From Opitutaceae bacterium BACL24 MAG-120322-bin51 (GTDB lineage Bacteria > Verrucomicrobiota > Verrucomicrobiia > Opitutales > Coraliomargaritaceae), in assembly GCA_905182435.1 (NCBI GenBank), contig CAJJBN010000010.1, positions 1 to 64,000 of the forward strand: DNA of 64,000 bases. Direction: 5' to 3'. Position numbers and translations under genes: made by a program. Shown here piece by piece: positions 1-10,098 of this stretch; positions within the stretch are counted from its first letter, which is position 1, and the number at the start of each line of letters is the position of its first letter. The notes beneath the pieces were generated by a model. The model was not told the DNA's origin, made no database searches, and saw only the letters and a list, made by a program, of their open reading frames with translations.

Positions 1-2
1 GG

Positions 3-932
3 CATGACTCACAACCGTTTTCTACATTTGAAAAAAATGTACCTAGATTTATGAGTGAATTTGGATTTCAATCATTTCCTGAACTGTCAACAATAAATAA
101 GTTTAGTACAAAAAAAGACTGGAACTTAAACTCAGATGTGATGCTATCTCATCAAAAACATCCAAGAGGAAATACTTTAATTCAGGAGTATATGAATCGA
201 GAGTATAACCAACCTCAAGATTTTAAAAAATTTATATATGCCAGTCAAATATTACAAGCTGAAGGTATGAGAATTGGATTAGAAGCACATAGAAGAAGTC
301 AGCCATATTGCATGGGGACATTATACTGGCAACTTAACGATTGCTGGCCAGTAGCATCATGGTCTAGTATTGATTACTATGGGAATTGGAAAGCTCTACA
401 TTATGTAGTAAAAGATGTTTTCTCTCCGATTGCTATTTCAGGAACTAGTAATAAAAAAAATAATTATAGCTTCTGGATAATGTCTGATCAAAATCAATCA
501 ATAACAGATACATTGATTATCAACAGCTATAGTATTGATGGTGAAAAAACAAACAAGACGGTTAAACATAAAATAACTTTAAATAATTTTGGAAGTAAAT
601 TAATAACAGACAGTTATTTAAATAAAAATAGTACTGAATTTATAATTGCAGAGCTAAAAGATTTAAAAATTCAATCAAAAACAATTTTCACATCAAAAGT
701 TAAAAATATAGTTTTTAATGAGCCCGAGTTTCAAGTTTCCTGGCAAGATAATCTAATTAAAATCAGTACAAAAAAAGCAGCTTTTCAAGTGTATCTAAAA
801 TTAGATGGTGTAAAATTTGAAACTAATTTTATTACATTACTTCCAAATAAAGAGCATTCAATTAGATATAGTGGAACAGCACAGAATAAAGAAAATTTAT
901 TAATTTGGTCTCTTTACGATTTAAATAAATAA
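3..932 (+). CDS. beta-mannosidase, GH2 family, C-terminal part (5' truncated)
   Basis: The frame is open from base 3 without a start, so the gene begins upstream of the window. The fragment carries [12 protein letters not shown], in which the Glu of SEFG matches the catalytic nucleophile region of GH2 beta-mannosidases, followed by [12 protein letters not shown] and [10 protein letters not shown], both typical of that family. The rest is the beta-sandwich C-terminus. Family knowledge: removal of terminal beta-1,4-mannose, for example from the N-glycan core. It lies 2 bp before a glycosylasparaginase, which supports glycoprotein glycan degradation. Base composition is very AT-rich, unlike everything after about 2755. 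Confidence 0.85.
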   Translation, partial: HDSQPFSTFEKNVPRFMSEFGFQSFPELSTINKFSTKKDWNLNSDVMLSHQKHPRGNTLIQEYMNREYNQPQDFKKFIYASQILQAEGMRIGLEAHRRSQPYCMGTLYWQLNDCWPVASWSSIDYYGNWKALHYVVKDVFSPIAISGTSNKKNNYSFWIMSDQNQSITDTLIINSYSIDGEKTNKTVKHKITLNNFGSKLITDSYLNKNSTEFIIAELKDLKIQSKTIFTSKVKNIVFNEPEFQVSWQDNLIKISTKKAAFQVYLKLDGVKFETNFITLLPNKEHSIRYSGTAQNKENLLIWSLYDLNK

Positions 933-934
933 AC

Positions 935-1915
935 ATGTCAAATAGAAGAAGTTTTATTAAAAAAACATCTGCTGGTGCGTTAGGAACACTTATAGGTACA
1001 ACTGCATCTTCTAATACTTTAAATAAAAAAAATAAAAACTCAATGAGTGGCATTCCAATTATAATTTCAACCTGGAAACATGGATTTTCTGCAAATGAAA
1101 AAGCATATGAACTTATTAAAAATGATTCAACATCCATAGATGCAGTTGAGGCAGGTGTTATGATTACTGAAGCAGATCCTGAGTGTACGAGTGTTGGTTT
1201 TGGAGGGTGGCCAGATCGAGATGGAAATGTCACTTTAGATGCTTGTATTATGGATCATGAAGGAAATTGTGGCTCTGTATGTTTTCTACAAAACATCAAA
1301 CACCCAATCTCTGTTGCTAGAAAAGTAATGGACAATACTCCTCATGTTATGTTGTCAGGTGAGGGAGCATTACAATTTGCTCTTAAAAATGGATTTCATA
1401 AAGAAGATCTACTAACTGACAAGGCAAGAGCTAAGTGGCTAGAATGGCTAAAAGATTCAAAATACAAGCCAATTATAAATGTGGAAAATCATGACACAAT
1501 AGGCTTGTTAGCTATTGATAAAAAAGGAGATATTTCAGGTGCTTGCACCACATCAGGCCTTGCATGGAAAATGCACGGAAGAGTTGGTGATTCACCAATT
1601 ATTGGTGCAGGAATGTTTGTTGATAATGAAATTGGCGGATGCTGTGCTACTGGAGTAGGAGAAGCAGTGATGAAAACTCTTGGGTCTTTCCTAATCGTAG
1701 AGCTCATGAGACAAGGAGCAAGTCCACAAGAAGCGTGTGAAGAGGGAATATCTAGAATTATAAAAAATCAAAATTATAAGGATATGCAGATAGGTTATTT
1801 AGCAATAAATAAAAAAGGAGAACATGGGTCTTATGCTGTTCAGCCTGGATTTGATTATGCGCTGCATCAAAATGGAGTTAACAAAATGATAGACGCTGCG
1901 TCATTTATTAAATGA
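935..1915 (+). CDS. N4-(beta-N-acetylglucosaminyl)-L-asparaginase (glycosylasparaginase)
   Basis: 326 aa. The N-terminus MSNRRSFIKKTSAGALG is a twin-arginine type signal followed by a short hydrophobic stretch, so export is expected. Ntn-hydrolase features are clear: the NHDTIGLLAID segment holds the Thr that becomes the nucleophile after self-cleavage, followed by GACTTSGLAWKMHGRVGDSP, the usual substrate loop. The enzyme splits the GlcNAc-Asn bond left after peptide degradation. It overlaps the next gene by 4 bp (ATGA) and follows the mannosidase by 2 bp, so the three form one operon. Composition is AT-rich and Bacteroidota-like. Confidence 0.9.
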   Translation: MSNRRSFIKKTSAGALGTLIGTTASSNTLNKKNKNSMSGIPIIISTWKHGFSANEKAYELIKNDSTSIDAVEAGVMITEADPECTSVGFGGWPDRDGNVTLDACIMDHEGNCGSVCFLQNIKHPISVARKVMDNTPHVMLSGEGALQFALKNGFHKEDLLTDKARAKWLEWLKDSKYKPIINVENHDTIGLLAIDKKGDISGACTTSGLAWKMHGRVGDSPIIGAGMFVDNEIGGCCATGVGEAVMKTLGSFLIVELMRQGASPQEACEEGISRIIKNQNYKDMQIGYLAINKKGEHGSYAVQPGFDYALHQNGVNKMIDAASFIK

Positions 1916-2755
1916 CAAAATATTTATTCATACTAATTTTTGTTTTAAGCTCATGCTTTCAAAAAAAACAAGACATTAATATAAATACCATCATTCCTAA
2001 ACCACAGCATTCTATTCAAAAGAATGGTTTTTTCAACCTTGGTGTTTATACGAATATAAAATATGATAGTCTGTTTAGTAATGAGGCTAAATTTTTAAAA
2101 AATGCCCTTCAAATTAAATCTAAAGGTGCCAAAAATTCAATAATATTAAAATATAACAAGAACCTGCTACAAGAAGAATATCTATTAAATATTTCAGAAG
2201 AAAAAATTATTATTGAATCATCAACTGGAGCGGGACAAATACATGCAATTCAAAGTTTAATTCAACTCATACCAGTTCAATATAATAAGAATACATTAAA
2301 CATACCTATCAAATGTATTGAAATTCATGACTTTCCTAGATTTAAATGGAGAGGAATGCTGTTAGACTGTTGTAGGCATTTTATGGACAAAGAATTTATA
2401 AAAAAATATATAGATTTACTATCTTATCATAAAATGAATATCCTTCACTGGCATCTAACAGAAGACCAAGGATGGAGAATAGCTATTGATAAATATCCTA
2501 ATCTAACTAAAACTGGTGCTTGGAGAAAAGAAAAAGACGGGTCAATTTATGGGGGCTTCTATTCAAAAAAAGATATTAAAGAAATTGTTGAATATGCAAA
2601 AAAAAGGCATATAGAAATCATTCCAGAAATTGAGCTTCCTGGACATTGTGTCGCTGCAATTGCATCATATCCATACCTTTCTTGTAGTGGAGATTCTATA
2701 AGTGTTGAGAATGATTGGGGAGTATTCAAAGATATTTATTGTGCCGGAAATGATA
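1912..2755 (+). CDS. beta-N-acetylhexosaminidase GH20, truncated at sequence junction
   Basis: Starts with a lipoprotein-type signal (FVLSSC lipobox near residue 15). A GH20 N-terminal alpha/beta domain precedes the catalytic barrel: [27 protein letters not shown] and [10 protein letters not shown] are family signatures. The similarity stops after YCAGND, just before the segment that should contain the catalytic Asp-Glu pair. The open frame runs on to a stop at 2790 through DNA that encodes Mfd in another frame. The protein as it stands would be inactive. I read the truncation as an assembly join rather than a natural pseudogene. Confidence 0.85.
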
Positions 2756-2762
2756 TTGCTCA
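2750..2762. other. junction of two unrelated genomes (probable chimera)
   Basis: GH20 hexosaminidase coding ends within this interval and Mfd coding in a different frame begins within it. Hand-counted G+C is 17/60 at 481-540 and 40/60 at 2821-2880. Neither gene is complete and no insertion-sequence ends or target duplication are visible. The overlap tgatattgctcaaac offers only short possible microhomology. Confidence 0.8.
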
Positions 2763-3313
2763 AACAAAGCGTCGCCCGCCTCAAGGGTGAGCCCGGCGCC
2801 GATCGTATTCGTGCCGAAGTGAAGCTCGACTTCATCGCTACCGGTGAAGGTGGTTCGCGCTCGCGCCGCACCACGGGCAGCTTCGCCTTCGCCGCGATCA
2901 AAGACGCCGAATATACCGACCATTCGGATCAACTGATCGAAGCCGCCCTGCCCGCCGACTACGTCGCCGAGCCGCGCCTACGGATCGACCTCTATCGCCG
3001 CCTCGCACTGGCCAACAGCGACGCGATCATTAAGGAAATCGCCGCAGAAATGGCTGACCGCTTTGGACCATTGCCCCGCGCCACTCAAGCGCTGATCGAA
3101 GTAAGCCGCGTGCGCGTGTTTGCCGAGGGCGCTGGTGTGCGCCGCGTCGAAAGCGAGAGCGAACGCCTAATTTGCCGCCTCGCACAACCCGGCAAAAGCG
3201 GCGAATTTCTCAAGACGGGCGCACGCTTCCCAAGACTCACGGCCAAAGATCCGCTGAAGAGATTGCGAGAGATCCAGAAATACTTGATCCGCAACCAAAA
3301 GTCGTCTGCCTGA
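2756..3313 (+). CDS. mfd: transcription-repair coupling factor, C-terminal fragment
   Basis: The frame reads [12 protein letters not shown], then [20 protein letters not shown] and [21 protein letters not shown], which is the C-terminal TRCF domain of Mfd (about 185 residues here of a protein that usually exceeds 1,000). The helicase and RNA polymerase-binding parts are missing because the sequence changes origin just upstream. Mfd displaces RNA polymerase stalled at DNA lesions and recruits UvrA. The stop is followed after 86 bp by a SurA-like gene on the same strand. GC-rich composition agrees with the rest of the window. Confidence 0.85.
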   Translation: MLKQSVARLKGEPGADRIRAEVKLDFIATGEGGSRSRRTTGSFAFAAIKDAEYTDHSDQLIEAALPADYVAEPRLRIDLYRRLALANSDAIIKEIAAEMADRFGPLPRATQALIEVSRVRVFAEGAGVRRVESESERLICRLAQPGKSGEFLKTGARFPRLTAKDPLKRLREIQKYLIRNQKSSA

Positions 3314-3399
3314 TAAGGGCCACTTTCGCCGCTTGACCAGACCAGATCCCTTTCTACTGTTATTTATTGTTCAAAATTCACTCATCAGCCACGTGCATT

Positions 3400-4392
3400 A
3401 TGTCGCTTAAACGCTCTCTTTCTTTTCTCTTCGTTTCCCTCGCTCTGCTTGGCCTCGCGCAACATGCGCACGGCCAGCAAGATGCTGCTCTGATCCGTAT
3501 GGGTAACGGCATCGCCGCCATCGCTGAAGGTGAAATCATCACCATCGAGCAGCTCCGCAGAGAGCTCGAACCGATCATTCCACGCCTGCGCGCCGAAGCC
3601 CGCTCGGAAAAAGAATTCTCCGAGAGCATCGACCGCATGAGCCGTGAAGTGCTACAAAACTTGATCGACCGTATTTTGATCGTCCAAGCAGCCCAAGAAA
3701 AAGGCTTACTTTTACCACAGTCATACATCGACCAGGAATACGACGAAGTCCTCAACCGCGACTTCAGTGGCGACCGTGGTCGCTTCTTAGAATATCTACG
3801 TGCGCAAGGACTCACCGCGCGCGAGTACCGCGAAAACATCCGCAAGCGGGTAGTGGTCAACGTCATGCGTCAACAGAACCGCAAGTCTCAGTCCGAGATC
3901 AGCCCTGAGCGCATCCAAGCCTTCTACATCCAAAACAAAATTCGCTTTTACCAGGAAGAGGCCATGCATCTGCGCCAGATCATCCTGACACCCATCGCAG
4001 ACGAAGGTACCGCCCTGCTACATCAAACCGCCAACAAGATCATCCAAGAGCTCGCTGAAGGCGACAACTTCGGCGACCTGGCACGCAAATACAGTCAGGA
4101 CGAAATGAGCCGTAAAGGCGGCGACTGGGGCTGGATCGAGCGCCAAGACATCCGTAAAGAACTCAGTACCGTCGCCTTCGACCTTCAGCCTGGCAGCTAC
4201 AGCCAACCCGTGGAGCTAAATAATACCATCTTCATTCTTTACTGCGAAGCTAAGCGCGAGGAACTCATTCAGCCCGTAACCGAAGTACGCGATGCAATTG
4301 AAAACGTACTCGTCGGCGAAATTGCCCGTGAGACCCAAGAGCGCTGGCTGCAACAAGTGCGCGAAGACGGTTACGTGCGCTACTTCCTGTAA
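3400..4392 (+). CDS. SurA-like periplasmic peptidyl-prolyl cis-trans isomerase
   Basis: About 330 aa from ATG at 3400. I prefer this over the upstream ATG at 3367 because it gives a clean signal peptide ([20 protein letters not shown], cleavage near AHG-QQ). A SurA N-terminal chaperone segment covers roughly residues 35-165, with a single parvulin rotamase domain near 185-285 ([31 protein letters not shown]). E. coli SurA has two rotamase domains; this has one. Expected role is folding of outer-membrane proteins. It lies downstream of mfd on the same strand and is followed by a terminator. Confidence 0.8.
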   Translation: MSLKRSLSFLFVSLALLGLAQHAHGQQDAALIRMGNGIAAIAEGEIITIEQLRRELEPIIPRLRAEARSEKEFSESIDRMSREVLQNLIDRILIVQAAQEKGLLLPQSYIDQEYDEVLNRDFSGDRGRFLEYLRAQGLTAREYRENIRKRVVVNVMRQQNRKSQSEISPERIQAFYIQNKIRFYQEEAMHLRQIILTPIADEGTALLHQTANKIIQELAEGDNFGDLARKYSQDEMSRKGGDWGWIERQDIRKELSTVAFDLQPGSYSQPVELNNTIFILYCEAKREELIQPVTEVRDAIENVLVGEIARETQERWLQQVREDGYVRYFL

Positions 4393-4431
4393 CTATTGCT
4401 TCATCCCAACCCGCATGCGGGCAATGGATAC

Positions 4432-4469
4432 AAAAAATCCCGGCGAGCGTGACTCGACGGGATTTTTTT
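4432..4469 (+). terminator. rho-independent terminator after the SurA-like gene
   Basis: Stem aaaaaatcccg / cgggattttttt around a 15-nt loop. The A-rich and T-rich flanks mean it could serve both strands, so it may also end the tRNA-Cys transcript arriving from the right. Confidence 0.75.
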
Positions 4470-4480
4470 GTAAAAGGAGA

Positions 4481-4554
<74 letters not shown>

Positions 4555-4704
4555 ATCTCAAATCGATTCGGGGAAAAAGAAGCAGGAAGCACACAAGATC
4601 AAGTGAATTCTGCCTAGAACGCTCACTTTCTCGTTTTGCATTGTCAACTTCGGATATTTTTCAATTGTTGGATCTTAACCTTACTCCCCTTTAGTATCAG
4701 CGCC

Positions 4705-4980
4705 ATGCCCCGATCGTCACTAAGCAGCTCCAGCGACTCCTCCCGTTCACAGCGCAGTGAATCGAGCAAGTTCATTCCGAACATGGCTCAACTCCAGCTG
4801 GCGATCAAAGACCTGCCCGATCCGGAAGTCTGGTCGGAAATGACCTGTGTCGTTGCCATTCTAGTCGAAAAGAAGCAAAAGCTGCTCGAGTTTACCCGCA
4901 AACGTATCAACCGTGGCGAGCACAGCCCCTACCGCTGGGTCTACCAGGGCCGGGTGCTGATTCGTAAGCGCGATAGCTAG
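4705..4980 (+). CDS. small conserved-looking hypothetical protein
   Basis: 91 aa from ATG at 4705. An upstream in-frame start at 4636 would add an unlikely 23 residues that overlap nothing else. The N-terminal 20 residues are Ser-rich and probably disordered; the remainder (PDPEVWSEMTCVVAILVEKK...) is basic and looks globular, ending RWVYQGRVLIRKRDS. I do not recognise a family. A basic, ribosome- or nucleic-acid-associated protein is possible but unsupported. Confidence 0.5.
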   Translation: MPRSSLSSSSDSSRSQRSESSKFIPNMAQLQLAIKDLPDPEVWSEMTCVVAILVEKKQKLLEFTRKRINRGEHSPYRWVYQGRVLIRKRDS

Positions 4981-4993
4981 GACTTTCAGCATT

Positions 4994-5089
4994 GGGAGGG
5001 GTGACCTCCGTGTCACCCGCATTATCTTCTGCGTGCTAAGAAATAGACGTGCCAGGTCAAACACGGACCACGCGGAGGCGGTCCCTCCC
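4994..5089. repeat. family A palindromic repeat, two-arm copy
   Basis: Left arm GGGTGAC-CTCCGT-GTCACCC forms a hairpin; the right end has GCGGAGGCGGTCCCTCCC. The outer GGGAGG and CCCTCC ends pair with each other. Related copies are at 11567, 40744, 50228, 53159, 54029, 57127 and 61399. Confidence 0.75.
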
Positions 5090-5218
5090 AAAGAGCTCGA
5101 ATGTGCCAAGCTCTACTTCACGGCATCGCCTCTGCTAGCCACACTTAAAGCGCCAAGATGGCGCTGCTACTGACATCGCCGATGTCGCATGGGCCATGCG
5201 ACGCGACCCTCCAAACCC

Positions 5219-5251
5219 AAAAAAAGCCTCCAGCGTGAACTGGAGGCTTTT
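5219..5251 (-). terminator. rho-independent terminator of rpsA
   Basis: Perfect 8-bp stem GCCTCCAG / CTGGAGGC with a 6-nt loop. On the minus strand it is followed by a run of T (A5-A6 on the plus strand at 5219-5225), 24 bp past the rpsA stop. Confidence 0.85.
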
Positions 5252-5274
5252 GAAAGTTTAGATTCTCAGATCGC

Positions 5275-6933
<1,659 letters not shown>

Positions 6934-7198
6934 ATGTATATATGTTACTGCGCGCCGGAGCGGCAGTGTGGTTGAGATTATTACTATTGTATATCCCCCT
7001 CAAGGCAGAGTGCCCAACAGCGATCGAAATCGCTGTGAGAGGAACGCGAGAAACTAGGTCGAGCCCCCCCTCCTGCAAGCCTAAAATGCTGATATCCATG
7101 CGACTTCTGGCTCAACCTGACACAGGCATTGCTGCCTGTTTTCCCTCTGCCTAGGATTCAGACTTTAAACTTTCGGATTTTCTTGGCACAACAAGGCC

Positions 7199-7522
7199 AT
7201 GCTCAACGACGAACTTAGCCCGGCAGAGGACAACACCAGCGACGACGAAAAGCTCGAAAAATACTCCGGCAACGTCGACTGGAGCTACCTAAAACCTCAC
7301 TATGAGTCTGATTCGATGATTTACGTCGACCCCGCGCTCGACCTCAAAACAGCGGGCCTCGCCTTCGCCAACGACGACCAAGCACAAGTCAAAGCGTGGC
7401 TCAAATCAGGCGATCTAGTACAACCCTGTGAACTGCACGCCAAACATTGGCTTGCGCGCAATGCCCACTTCAACGCTATGATCGTGCGCCCCTTCGTGCT
7501 GGCTCAACCGATCAGCGAGTAA
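7199..7522 (+). CDS. DUF2288-family small protein
   Basis: 107 aa. An acidic N-terminus is followed by VDWSYLKPHYE, MIYVDPALDLKTAGLAFAND and QVKAWLKSGDLVQP, then a C-terminus ending IVRPFVLAQPISE. This order (DPxLDL, alanine-rich helix, AWLxSG, PxVLxQ) fits my recollection of DUF2288, whose function is unknown. No signal peptide or membrane segment is seen. It precedes dinB by 7 bp and is probably co-transcribed, but no functional link is implied by the sequence. Confidence 0.6.
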   Translation: MLNDELSPAEDNTSDDEKLEKYSGNVDWSYLKPHYESDSMIYVDPALDLKTAGLAFANDDQAQVKAWLKSGDLVQPCELHAKHWLARNAHFNAMIVRPFVLAQPISE

Positions 7523-7529
7523 GCGCACC

Positions 7530-8579
7530 ATGCAAGCCACCCGCCGCATCATCCACGTCGACATGGACTGCTTCTATGCCGCCGTCGAGATGCGCGAACA
7601 TCCCGAACTCGCGGGTCGGCCAATCGCTGTCGGCGGCGCATCCGGACGCGGCGTGCTGACCACCTGCAACTACCCTGCCCGCGAATACGGCGTGCGTTCG
7701 GCGATGCCGGTATTCAAGGCCAAACAGCTTTGCCCGCAGCTAGTGATCCTGCCCGTGCGCTTCGAGCTCTACCGCGAGGCCTCGCGCAATATTCGCCAGA
7801 TATTCAAGCGCTACACCGAGCTGGTCGAACCACTCTCGCTGGACGAAGCCTACCTCGACGTCAGCCACCACAACCGGCGTGGCGCCGAACTCGCCGAAGA
7901 GATCCGCGCCGCAATCCACGCCGAGACAGGACTGACCGCATCCGCAGGCATTGGCCCGAATAAACTGGTCGCCAAAATCGCCAGCGATTGGAACAAGCCG
8001 AATGGCCAGTGCGTGGTCTCCCCCTCCCGCGTCGCCGCTTTCATGCAAGACTTACCCGTGCGTCGCATTTGGGGTGTCGGCCCGAAAAGTGCTGCACGCC
8101 TCATCGAAATGGGTGTCGAAACCTGCGGCCAACTACAAGCGCACGAAAAAGCCGAGCTCGCCAGCGAATTTGGCAGCTTCGGACTGGAGCTTCATCAACT
8201 CTGCCGCGGCATCGACGAACGGCCGGTCGAAGCCAACCGGATCCGCAAAAGCCTCAGCAACGAGCATACTTTTGCCAAAAACATCGAAACACTTGAAGAC
8301 TGCGAAGCCGCGCTACGTCGACAGCACCACGAACTGCTCGAAGACCTACGCAGCAGCGCCGCCGACCGCCAAATTGCAAAAATTCTGGTCAAACTAAAAT
8401 TCAGCGATTTCCGTCGTACCACTGCTGAGATCGCCTGCCGCCAAGCAGAGCTCGATACTTATCTAAAACTTCTGCGCGAGGCATGGGGGCGCAGTGGCGA
8501 ACCCGTGCGCTTACTAGGCATCGGCGTGCGCTTTGCAGAGACACAAAGCGGCCCAGAGCAGCTTGAGTTGGCACTGTAG
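7530..8579 (+). CDS. dinB: DNA polymerase IV (Y-family)
   Basis: 349 aa, the normal length for DinB. The catalytic site is intact: IIHVDMDCFYAAVEMRE at the N-terminus gives the first Asp and the steric-gate region, and SLDEAYLDV near residue 103 gives the Asp-Glu pair. Helix-hairpin-helix (VRRIWGVGPKSAARL) and little-finger domains follow, ending in RLLGIGVRF. The C-terminal QLELAL resembles a beta-clamp binding peptide (QxxLxL). Function is error-prone translesion synthesis. It follows the DUF2288 gene by 7 bp. No LexA-type operator was identified upstream. Confidence 0.92.
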   Translation: MQATRRIIHVDMDCFYAAVEMREHPELAGRPIAVGGASGRGVLTTCNYPAREYGVRSAMPVFKAKQLCPQLVILPVRFELYREASRNIRQIFKRYTELVEPLSLDEAYLDVSHHNRRGAELAEEIRAAIHAETGLTASAGIGPNKLVAKIASDWNKPNGQCVVSPSRVAAFMQDLPVRRIWGVGPKSAARLIEMGVETCGQLQAHEKAELASEFGSFGLELHQLCRGIDERPVEANRIRKSLSNEHTFAKNIETLEDCEAALRRQHHELLEDLRSSAADRQIAKILVKLKFSDFRRTTAEIACRQAELDTYLKLLREAWGRSGEPVRLLGIGVRFAETQSGPEQLELAL

Positions 8580-8659
8580 CAAACTGAAATGTGGCGTGCG
8601 TGTTGACTCGCGCCCTCTTGCCAGCTAGCGAAACGAGCCTGCGCAAGCGCGGACGCCAC

Positions 8660-8815
8660 AAAAAAACCGCGATATCGAAATTCGCGGCTGACATGTGGAC
8701 ACAAAAATGGCGCACCTCCTACCCCTAAGAAGTGCGCCAACCATTGTCTACTTTATACCTACTGCAAGCAGTAGGATTTTGTATTACCCCAAACTCCCTT
8801 GCGGGAGAAAATTGT
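8660..8815 (-). ncRNA. structured RNA candidate, tandem copy 1
   Basis: Read on the minus strand, four hairpins follow each other: H1 CTCCC-GCAA-GGGAG (8807-8794), a linker TTTGGGGTAATA, H2 CCTACTG-CTTG-CAGTAGG (8775-8758), H3 TGGCGCAC/GTGCGCCA (8739-8708) with TTAGGGGTA in its loop and ATTTTT after it, and H4 CCGCGA/TCGCGG (8684-8667) followed by seven T, a good terminator. Copy 2 is nearly identical from H1 to H3, while H4 differs but still folds. No open frame is shared. I recognise no known family. RNA status is inference from structure, terminator and repetition. Confidence 0.55.
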
Positions 8816-8826
8816 TATTGGATAAA

Positions 8827-8856
8827 ACAAAAATATAAAAATTAGTCTTCTGCAAG
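8827..8856 (-). promoter_or_regulatory. conserved block upstream of RNA copy 1
   Basis: The 30-nt block running from CTTGCAG to TATATTTTTGT (minus strand) is matched at 9352-9381 upstream of copy 2 with three differences, although the sequence between block and RNA diverges. Conservation there suggests a promoter, but I cannot place a convincing -35/-10 pair with normal spacing. Confidence 0.35.
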
Positions 8857-9183
8857 TGTTATTTTTTAAATAAGTTAAAAAAGGTTTTAAAGCGGCTTTC
8901 AAGCAACACCGCCACACAGTTTCAGCTAAAAAACGCTACATACCACTGCCAAAGACCTGGCTGCCGGCTTGCTCGCGCCTCGAACCAGAGCGACTCAAAC
9001 AACCGCAGGCCCGCGCCTGCACAAACACCACGAGCGCGTCGATAAACAACTGCAGGACCTAGCTGGGCACCTTCAAGTGCCTGCCCATCGATGTAATCCG
9101 ATTCACCCACTCCATACGGGAGGGCGCACCTAAAAGAACCCACTTACTTTAGAAACTTCGAATCACTCCCAGCAGGCAGGCAC
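8857..9183. other. spacer between RNA copies 1 and 2
   Basis: No gene is supported. Short open frames here lack family features or a ribosome-binding site. The left end is AT-rich (8857-8890), the remainder is mixed. Nothing else was recognised. Confidence 0.5.
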
Positions 9184-9341
9184 AAAAAAACCGCAAAGTT
9201 CGAAACTCGCGGCTGACATGTGGATACAAAAATGGCGCACCTCCTACCCCTAAGAAGTGCGCCAACCATTGTCTACTTTATACCTACTGCAAGCAGTAGG
9301 ATTTTGTATTACCCCAAACTCCCTTGCGGGAGAAAATTGTT
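9184..9341 (-). ncRNA. structured RNA candidate, tandem copy 2
   Basis: Same order as copy 1 on the minus strand: H1 CTCCC/GGGAG, TTTGGGGTAATA, H2 CCTACTG/CAGTAGG, H3 TGGCGCAC/GTGCGCCA with loop TTAGGGGTA, ATTTTT, then H4. H4 reads CCGC-gAGTTtcgAACTtt-GCGG followed by seven T, so its inner bases changed from copy 1 while a hairpin plus T-run persisted. The flanking AGCCGCGA and CACATGTC are also kept. The pattern supports selection on an RNA ending at the T-run near 9184. Confidence 0.55.
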
Positions 9342-9351
9342 GATGCCGCAG

Positions 9352-9381
9352 ACAAAGATATAAAAATCAGTCTCCTGCAAG
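9352..9381 (-). promoter_or_regulatory. conserved block upstream of RNA copy 2
   Basis: Matches 8827-8856 over 30 nt (CTTGCAG...TATATCTTTGT on the minus strand), lying about 10 nt before the RNA body. Candidate promoter; exact elements uncertain. Confidence 0.35.
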
Positions 9382-9430
9382 CATTACTTGGTTTAATCTG
9401 AAAAAAGTTTTTAAAGAACACACTCGGCAA

Positions 9431-9525
9431 GAAAAATGGCGCGAGGAATACCCCTAAACCCCGCGCCATACTGCTTTTCTGCTTTGTCTTATTACCCCAA
9501 ACTCCTGTACACAGGAGAAAAGTTT
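9431..9525 (-). ncRNA. structured RNA candidate, diverged tandem copy 3
   Basis: Shorter relative of copies 1 and 2. H1 is CTCCTGTGTACAGGAG, in which the stem CTCCTGT/ACAGGAG replaces CTCCC/GGGAG. The linker TTTGGGGTAATA is unchanged. H2 is absent, replaced by aagacaaagcagaaaagcag. H3 is TGGCGCG/CGCGCCA with the loop core TTTAGGGGTA kept and ATTTTTCTTG after it as the terminator; H4 is absent. Stem bases changed on both sides while the G-rich single-stranded motifs stayed fixed, which is what a functional RNA would show. Confidence 0.5.
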
Positions 9526-9664
9526 ATGCATAAGACTGTAACAGGTATCATGCCAAGTTCCCTTGATGTCTTCATTTTTTTCATAAAACTAAAAGTCTGC
9601 TTAAAACACACATTTTTGATGGCTCCGCGCCGCAGATTGCCAACACTCTCTCTGGCAGCTAACC

Positions 9665-10027
9665 ATGAATTTTTCTAAAAACACCGAAGACATCATCGCT
9701 GACTTTCGCGGACTCCCGCGCACGATAACGTATTCTTCGAAGCGCCCACCGGTGCAACTGGATAACCTACTGGTCATCCTCAAAGAAAAATACCAATTTG
9801 AACAACCCAGTGCCGAGCGTACCATGGTCGAACATTGGGGCGAAATTTTTGGCACCCTAGCTGGCCGCTGCAACCCAGTGCGCATCAAAGATGGCCGCAC
9901 TCTGATCGTTTCGGTGACCAACCAAACGCTACGCTCCGAACTACAGTTTCGTAAACGCGCGGTTCTAAAAAAAATTCAATCGCTGCCGAATTGTAAAGGC
10001 GTCAGCGAAATTGTAATCCGCGGCTAG
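9665..10027 (+). CDS. dciA: DciA-like protein (DUF721)
   Basis: 120 aa. The central part (QPSAERTMVEHWGEIFGTLAGRCNPVRIKDGRTLIVSVTN followed by LRSELQFRKRAVLKKI, positions about 48-105) matches the DUF721/DciA fold, including the W of the first helix and the LxV beta-strand. DciA is the ancestral loader or operator of the DnaB replicative helicase in bacteria lacking DnaC. The N-terminal 40 residues are basic and variable as usual. It lies 71 bp before thyA on the same strand; the tandem RNAs upstream are transcribed away from it. Confidence 0.8.
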   Translation: MNFSKNTEDIIADFRGLPRTITYSSKRPPVQLDNLLVILKEKYQFEQPSAERTMVEHWGEIFGTLAGRCNPVRIKDGRTLIVSVTNQTLRSELQFRKRAVLKKIQSLPNCKGVSEIVIRG

Positions 10028-10098
10028 CGCCTGATTTAACTTAGACCTTAATTGACACCGTTCCCCCACCAGCAAATTCTAGCACTTACCTTACCTGT

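Noticed and set aside
1-2755. Recent horizontal gene transfer of a glycan-degradation cluster
   Set aside because: Both flanking genes are cut at one base position and no mobile element is visible; an assembly chimera explains it with fewer steps.
8459-9469. Minus-strand peptides starting MAHFLGVGGAP and MARGLGVFLAP from the H3 hairpins
   Set aside because: The likeness follows from the conserved hairpin and loop; copy frames diverge right after it, start codons differ and no ribosome-binding site is shared.
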